This document shows, in pieces, positions 61,201 through 64,000 of a stretch of DNA of 64,000 bases. Location: contig JAGNDO010000016.1 in assembly GCA_018003515.1 (NCBI GenBank), positions 1 through 64,000 of the forward strand. The letters are read 5' to 3'. Each line of letters starts with the position of its first letter. Position 1 is the first letter of the stretch. Both the position numbers and the translations under genes were made by a program. This DNA is from Caldilineaceae bacterium (GTDB lineage Bacteria; Chloroflexota; Anaerolineae; Caldilineales; Caldilineaceae). The notes below the pieces were generated by a model. It saw only the letters and a program-made list of their open reading frames with translations. It did not search any database and was not told the origin of the DNA.

Positions 61201-61449
61201 GCCCCAGGGATCACCGGGATCGATGGTCCGCCAATCTGAATCGATGAATTCGTATTGGCCAACCGCACGAAAATACCCCTCTCGGATGAGCCAACCCGGC
61301 AAAGGTATGCGTTGCGAATAGATCTGTTCTTTGATGGCGTTCAATCGGATTTGGGCGCGCTCTTCAAAAGAAAAGATTAATCGCTTTTTATTCTTGATCA
61401 CATTTCGCCATTCATCCATGACTTCGCGAATAGATTCTTCTGTTTTCAT
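58273..61449 (-). CDS. GH38 family alpha-mannosidase
   Basis: A 1058-residue glycoside hydrolase that cleaves alpha-mannosidic bonds. The N-terminal accessory region (1-250) contains a jelly-roll-like segment. The catalytic zinc motif HxHxD is GHSHLDLVFMW (His259, His261, Asp263), the nucleophile Asp373 is in QPDVFG, and the C-terminal beta-rich GH38C domain ends the protein. There is no signal peptide, so it acts in the cytosol on imported mannosides. The start at ATG 61449 has GAGGAAA; upstream codons run into the regulator promoter. It is divergently transcribed from the regulator gene at 61559. Confidence 0.93.
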   Translation of the reverse strand: MKTEESIREVMDEWRNVIKNKKRLIFSFEERAQIRLNAIKEQIYSQRIPLPGWLIREGYFRAVGQYEFIDSDWRTIDPGDPWGGADVTAFFKRRIDIPAEWKGEKIYLRFYVGGDSLLSIDGLPYHGLDPFRNEILLTNQAEGGESFLIEVESYVSWHSDEADNKRLHVAELGIMDQDIFEAYWDFWCAYKLLWMKGMLPEMRGYLEKHLWAALKQVPPKVEAGIDFKDRLLSAQSQLQKTIYASDLFKIPGKINLVGHSHLDLVFMWTYREFIRKVGRTHATMLRLMEQYPEFQFCQSQAKTYQEMKVHHPHIYEQVKQRIAEGRWEAIGGFWVEPDCNLISGESFVRQILHGQKFFSDEFGVRSRTCWQPDVFGMSAAMPQILARSGIDYVMTTKMFIWNDTNPWRKNTFWWQGLDGSRVLTVVTPSHFIGMVDPDHVHEHWRDFSDKETIGESMYCYGWGDGGGGVDIEMLESIRRYQKIMGLPELKQAGAEETLDNIRAKAETQPIPVWQDELYLEAHRGTATNKGILKKLNRQGEFLIRETELLATFAWLHGASYPAQELNDVWEIFLTTQFHDSLPGTHINPVLDDLLKELEQFRSRTSALRQQAIPAVLPGFLLAQTESKPTALTMFNSFLHPRESTVMLSKNALGGNLPIANDGEPLLNQSITGLDGEEYALIAIPEVPGVGYRRFNLGQAPHTQTPSSVHAAENRLENDLLQISFNSQGEIVSIWDKEIDREVIVANEVGNRFQLYEDIPGKYDAWDIVATYADHEIDISGECVLRVDENGPIRASLLLEKVFLGSKITQRISLQAGSRQLSFETLVDWAERQKLLKVGFPVEISATHATYDIAYGNMQRPTHRNTSYDAAKFEVPAHKWMDVSQGEYGVSLLNNCKYGHEANGKTIRLSLLKGSIFPDEFADLGRHQFTYVLYPHPASWEDAGTIQQALDLNHPLLCQVNNDPSDHPSDQTSHSFISCVAENVTLEAVKQAEDGQGVIIRLVENHNKSGTITLDLDRSIQQAWTCDLMENNETEISPKDTQIKCTLAPYEIKTLRVCF

Positions 61450-61487
61450 AGCTTTCCTCGAATGGTTTGTGGGACGGAAATTTGTGC

Positions 61488-61516
61488 TTGACAATGGTTG
61501 TGGAGTATTGTAAACT
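61488..61516 (+). promoter_or_regulatory. Predicted promoter of the GntR/LacI regulator gene
   Basis: TTGACA (61488-61493), a 17-base spacer and TAAACT (61511-61516). It shares bases with the opposite mannosidase promoter. Confidence 0.65.
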
Positions 61517-61535
61517 GGATATGTCCACTTGTCCA
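61507..61535 (-). promoter_or_regulatory. Predicted promoter of the mannosidase gene, overlapping a candidate operator
   Basis: On the minus strand there is TGGACA (61530-61535), a 17-base spacer and TACAAT (61507-61512). CTGGATATGTCC and TGTCCAG-type repeats at 61515-61547 overlap both promoters and are a likely operator for the divergent regulator. Confidence 0.6.
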
Positions 61536-61558
61536 GCGGTCCAGCAGGAGATCCACTT

Positions 61559-62728
61559 ATGCCATCCACAACGATTGATCCCGATAGCCCAATCCCCCGC
61601 TATTACCAGGTGTACACATCATTGCGCAGCCGTATTCGCGGACATGAATTTCAGCCTGGAGATGCATTGCCGTCTGAGCGTCAACTGGTGGAAGATTTCG
61701 GGGTCAGCCGGATCACCGTCGTCAAGGCTTTGGACATACTGGATCAGGAAGGCCTTATTGAGCGGCAACATGGGCGGGGCAATTTTGTCACCCAACCGAC
61801 GGATCAGCAGAGCTCTCCTCAACGTACAAAAATCGCCTTTCTTGTCCCCCATATTCTCGATAGTTTCCTGATGGGGATATTGAACGGCGTCATAAGCCTG
61901 GCCCATCAAAACCAGATTTACGTTCAAGTAGTCAGTGCTTTTGGTGCCGTTGATGAAGAAGCCATCATCGAAGATCTGCTTGCAAATGGCATAAGCGGTA
62001 TTCTGGCCTATCCTTTTACGGGATTCAATAACGCGGCTGTTTACGCCCAATTGCAGGAACGCCAATTCCCCCTTGTGATGTTGGACCGTTATTACCCAAA
62101 GCTAGACACCGACAGAGTCGTTTTTGATGATGAAAAAGCTGGATATGATCTCACAAAGTTTTTGATCGACCAAGGGCACACACGTATTGTGGCCTTGCCC
62201 GGCCATGAGGTGTCGGTCTCCAGTATTCATAACCGCTTGAAAGGCTATCGGCGTGCCTTGGAAGACAACAACCTCCAATACGATGAGGAGCTAGTCTGGC
62301 TGGACATCTATAGGAGATCCCTCGAATTACCCCCCCGGACAACATCAAGAGTCAATGATACCTATATTAGGTTGCAAGAAAAAATAGATTTGTTCTCCCC
62401 CTCTGCGTTCCTCGGATTAAACCACCAGGTTGTTGAGCAGGTTCACGCCGATCTAATGACCATCAATTTGCAACGTATCCAAAAAGTGCTACAGCAAGGA
62501 CACATGGAAGGTTCCTTGGATGTGGGGATCAAATTGGCCGGGATCGGTTTTCAACGCATCCTCCACAACGATGGCAGTGTCGTTGCCACTGCAATTCAAG
62601 ATGGGCACATGCTGGGCGAGAAGGCGACGGATCTATTGATCCAACGCATGTCGGGGAAATCGTCACAAACACCTACTACCATTGGCCTCTCAATGCAGAT
62701 CCAGGTAAATGAAGAACTGCCAGCATGA
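61559..62728 (+). CDS. GntR-type HTH / LacI-type sensor transcriptional regulator
   Basis: A 389-residue regulator. The GntR winged helix spans residues 12-80 (PRYYQVYTSLRSRI...PSERQLVEDFGVSRITVVKALDILDQEGLIERQHGRGNFV). A periplasmic-binding-like sugar sensor (about 90-389; KIAFLVPHILDSF, GISGILAYPF, FDDEKAGYDLTKFLI) follows, the architecture of AraR-like sugar repressors. The ATG at 61559 follows AGGAGATC with correct spacing; the frame extends further upstream without support. It is probably the repressor of the mannosidase and the downstream sugar ABC genes, released by a mannoside. Confidence 0.92.
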   Translation: MPSTTIDPDSPIPRYYQVYTSLRSRIRGHEFQPGDALPSERQLVEDFGVSRITVVKALDILDQEGLIERQHGRGNFVTQPTDQQSSPQRTKIAFLVPHILDSFLMGILNGVISLAHQNQIYVQVVSAFGAVDEEAIIEDLLANGISGILAYPFTGFNNAAVYAQLQERQFPLVMLDRYYPKLDTDRVVFDDEKAGYDLTKFLIDQGHTRIVALPGHEVSVSSIHNRLKGYRRALEDNNLQYDEELVWLDIYRRSLELPPRTTSRVNDTYIRLQEKIDLFSPSAFLGLNHQVVEQVHADLMTINLQRIQKVLQQGHMEGSLDVGIKLAGIGFQRILHNDGSVVATAIQDGHMLGEKATDLLIQRMSGKSSQTPTTIGLSMQIQVNEELPA

Positions 62729-62893
62729 TGGTGCATGCTGTCAGCGAAGCCTTTTCACAATCTTGACATCCATTCGCTGCCAAACCGAATGAGAAAGGAA
62801 GGAGCCATTAACGATTGCACCAAAGAGTCTATCTGTTGCCGATTATGTTACCGAATGTCTAACAGAAAATTCAACCCTACCCGGAGGTAAGAA

Positions 62894-64000
62894 ATGAAGA
62901 AAACGATCCTCACACTACTTTTGGTTTTAACTGTTATTCTGGTTGGCTGCACCACAGTCGCACCCGTTGTAGACACAGTGGCTGATCAACCTGTGGCACA
63001 ACCTGCTGAGACGAAAGTCGAAGAGCCTGCTGTTGAACCAATAAAAATCAGTTGGCTGATCTTTGAAACGCCCGCGCTGACTGCCACATTCTGGGATGAA
63101 GTGATTGCCAATGGGATCAGCGACTCTGGCGTGGCCGGTCTCACTGTTGAGACGTACGTGACTCCAGGCAGTGACCGTACAGCCTATGCCAAACAACTCA
63201 TATCTGCCGGCACTGTGCCTGATCTTATGCAGTCTATTAACACCCAAGATTTTGTTGATTCTGGCCTGCTCCAGCCGTGGGATCAAGCCTGGAGTGAAGA
63301 GAATTTCATCATGCCAATGGCCACCTCGATCGACGGCAAGATTTGGCAAGCCCCCACAAACTCGCAAGTGATCCCGTTTGTGTTCTACAACAAAGATCTG
63401 TTCAAGCAGGTTGGCGCGGAAGTACCTACAACTTGGACAGAGTTCCAAGATGTGGTGATGAAACTCAAGGATGCTGGCATCAAGCCGATTCAGGTTGTTG
63501 GCGGAGGCGATGGTGGTTGGGCTGCCGCATTTACCCTGGAAGGGATTATCTCGGCAGATGTGCTCGGTAGCACACCCGATTGGGCGCAGCAGCGCAAGGC
63601 AGGAACGGTCAAATTCACTGATGCGGATATGGAAGCAGCCGTCAACAAGTACAAATGGCTTGTAGACAACGGTGCTTTCGACATCGCCGATATGGGTGTT
63701 GGATTTGCCGATGCGAACAGCGCCTTTGGTGAAGGCAAAGTCGCAATGTACTTCATGGGAAGCTGGTTCCTGCAATACGATGCGATCAAAAATGCAGCGT
63801 TTGAGCCGGGTGTTTTCCTCTTCCCGCGGGACGACGGTAAGCAGGTGGTCCCATTCTCTGTTGGCGGAGGCATCCACATCTCCGCCCAAAGTGCTCACCC
63901 GGACGCAACCAATGCATTTGCCAAAGCTGTAGCACTCTCACCTTCCTTCATGAAAACCCTGATCGAATCAGATGGTGCAATTTCAATGGTGAAGGGCATG
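62894..64000 (+). CDS. ABC transporter sugar-binding lipoprotein (3'-truncated)
   Basis: The first 369 codons of an extracellular solute-binding protein family 1 member; the frame is open at the window edge. The lipobox is ILVGC (Cys at residue 19). After a Glu/Pro linker the mature fold starts with KISWLIFETPALTATFWDEV, with typical GTVPDLMQS, GKIWQAPTNSQVIPFVFYNKDLF and MYFMGSWFLQYD. GGAGG lies five bases before the ATG. It follows the GntR/LacI regulator by about 165 bases and so likely takes up the mannoside or oligosaccharide degraded by the mannosidase; permease genes should follow beyond the window. Confidence 0.9.
   Translation, partial: MKKTILTLLLVLTVILVGCTTVAPVVDTVADQPVAQPAETKVEEPAVEPIKISWLIFETPALTATFWDEVIANGISDSGVAGLTVETYVTPGSDRTAYAKQLISAGTVPDLMQSINTQDFVDSGLLQPWDQAWSEENFIMPMATSIDGKIWQAPTNSQVIPFVFYNKDLFKQVGAEVPTTWTEFQDVVMKLKDAGIKPIQVVGGGDGGWAAAFTLEGIISADVLGSTPDWAQQRKAGTVKFTDADMEAAVNKYKWLVDNGAFDIADMGVGFADANSAFGEGKVAMYFMGSWFLQYDAIKNAAFEPGVFLFPRDDGKQVVPFSVGGGIHISAQSAHPDATNAFAKAVALSPSFMKTLIESDGAISMVKGM

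Overview
The window looks like a chromosomal piece of a high-GC Chloroflexota bacterium (Anaerolineae/Caldilineae-like). This is inferred from protein style: lipoprotein signal peptides ending in a Cys, Thr-Pro stalks, very large subtilases whose C-termini end in a Tyr-Leu-Pro motif, and abundant short mirrored intergenic repeats. No rRNA or marker gene fixes the taxonomy. No phage, CRISPR array or large genomic island was seen. Mobile DNA is limited to one IS200/IS605-type (RAYT-like) transposase with its REP-like repeats and two MITE-like elements.

Layout. 1-4 kb: end of a polytopic membrane protein, tRNA-Arg(TCG), a D-2-hydroxyacid dehydrogenase and a class III aminotransferase. 4-10 kb: a branched-chain amino acid ABC operon (livK-H-M-G-F, minus strand) behind one promoter. 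10-15 kb: a cyanophycinase-like protein, a Thr-Pro-stalked lipoprotein, a lipoprotein with three NTF2/SnoaL-like repeats and a two-LysM protein; the last two share a near-identical promoter and leader hairpin. 15-18 kb: uvrA behind an SOS-like operator. 18-22 kb: a tightly packed operon of dynamin-like GTPase, MNT nucleotidyltransferase, HEPN/HepT-like protein, GNAT and Nudix. 22-26 kb: long-form hibernation factor, ComF, a tiny pilin-like protein, a NarL-type response regulator and a coiled-coil zinc-ribbon protein. 26-37 kb: two giant secreted S8 proteases.

37-46 kb: a metal homeostasis region with a DtxR-type regulator (leaderless promoter), a membrane-anchored DtxR/FeoA fusion, FeoB split into two genes, the REP/RAYT locus, and a Zn/Cd-type P-ATPase with an inserted CxxC pair. 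46-51 kb: VOC protein, GNAT, a small conserved protein, PPK2, a saccharopine-dehydrogenase-like protein and a histidine kinase. 51-58 kb: hutI and ftcD (histidine degradation) flanking a copper cluster made of a cupredoxin/beta-helix lipoprotein, a PLDc_N-type membrane protein and a Tat-exported two-domain copper oxidase. 58-64 kb: a mannoside locus with GH38 mannosidase, a divergent GntR/LacI regulator and a sugar-binding lipoprotein cut by the window end.

The most unusual overall feature is the intergenic DNA. At least ten gaps carry 7- or 8-base tandem repeats, each with its own sequence (GGGTGAA, GCGAATG, GGGGATT, TATCGAG, GATTGGGA and others), often as two facing arms that would form long hairpins. 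These repeats start at or inside stop codons of several genes, and two non-autonomous transposons sit inside them.
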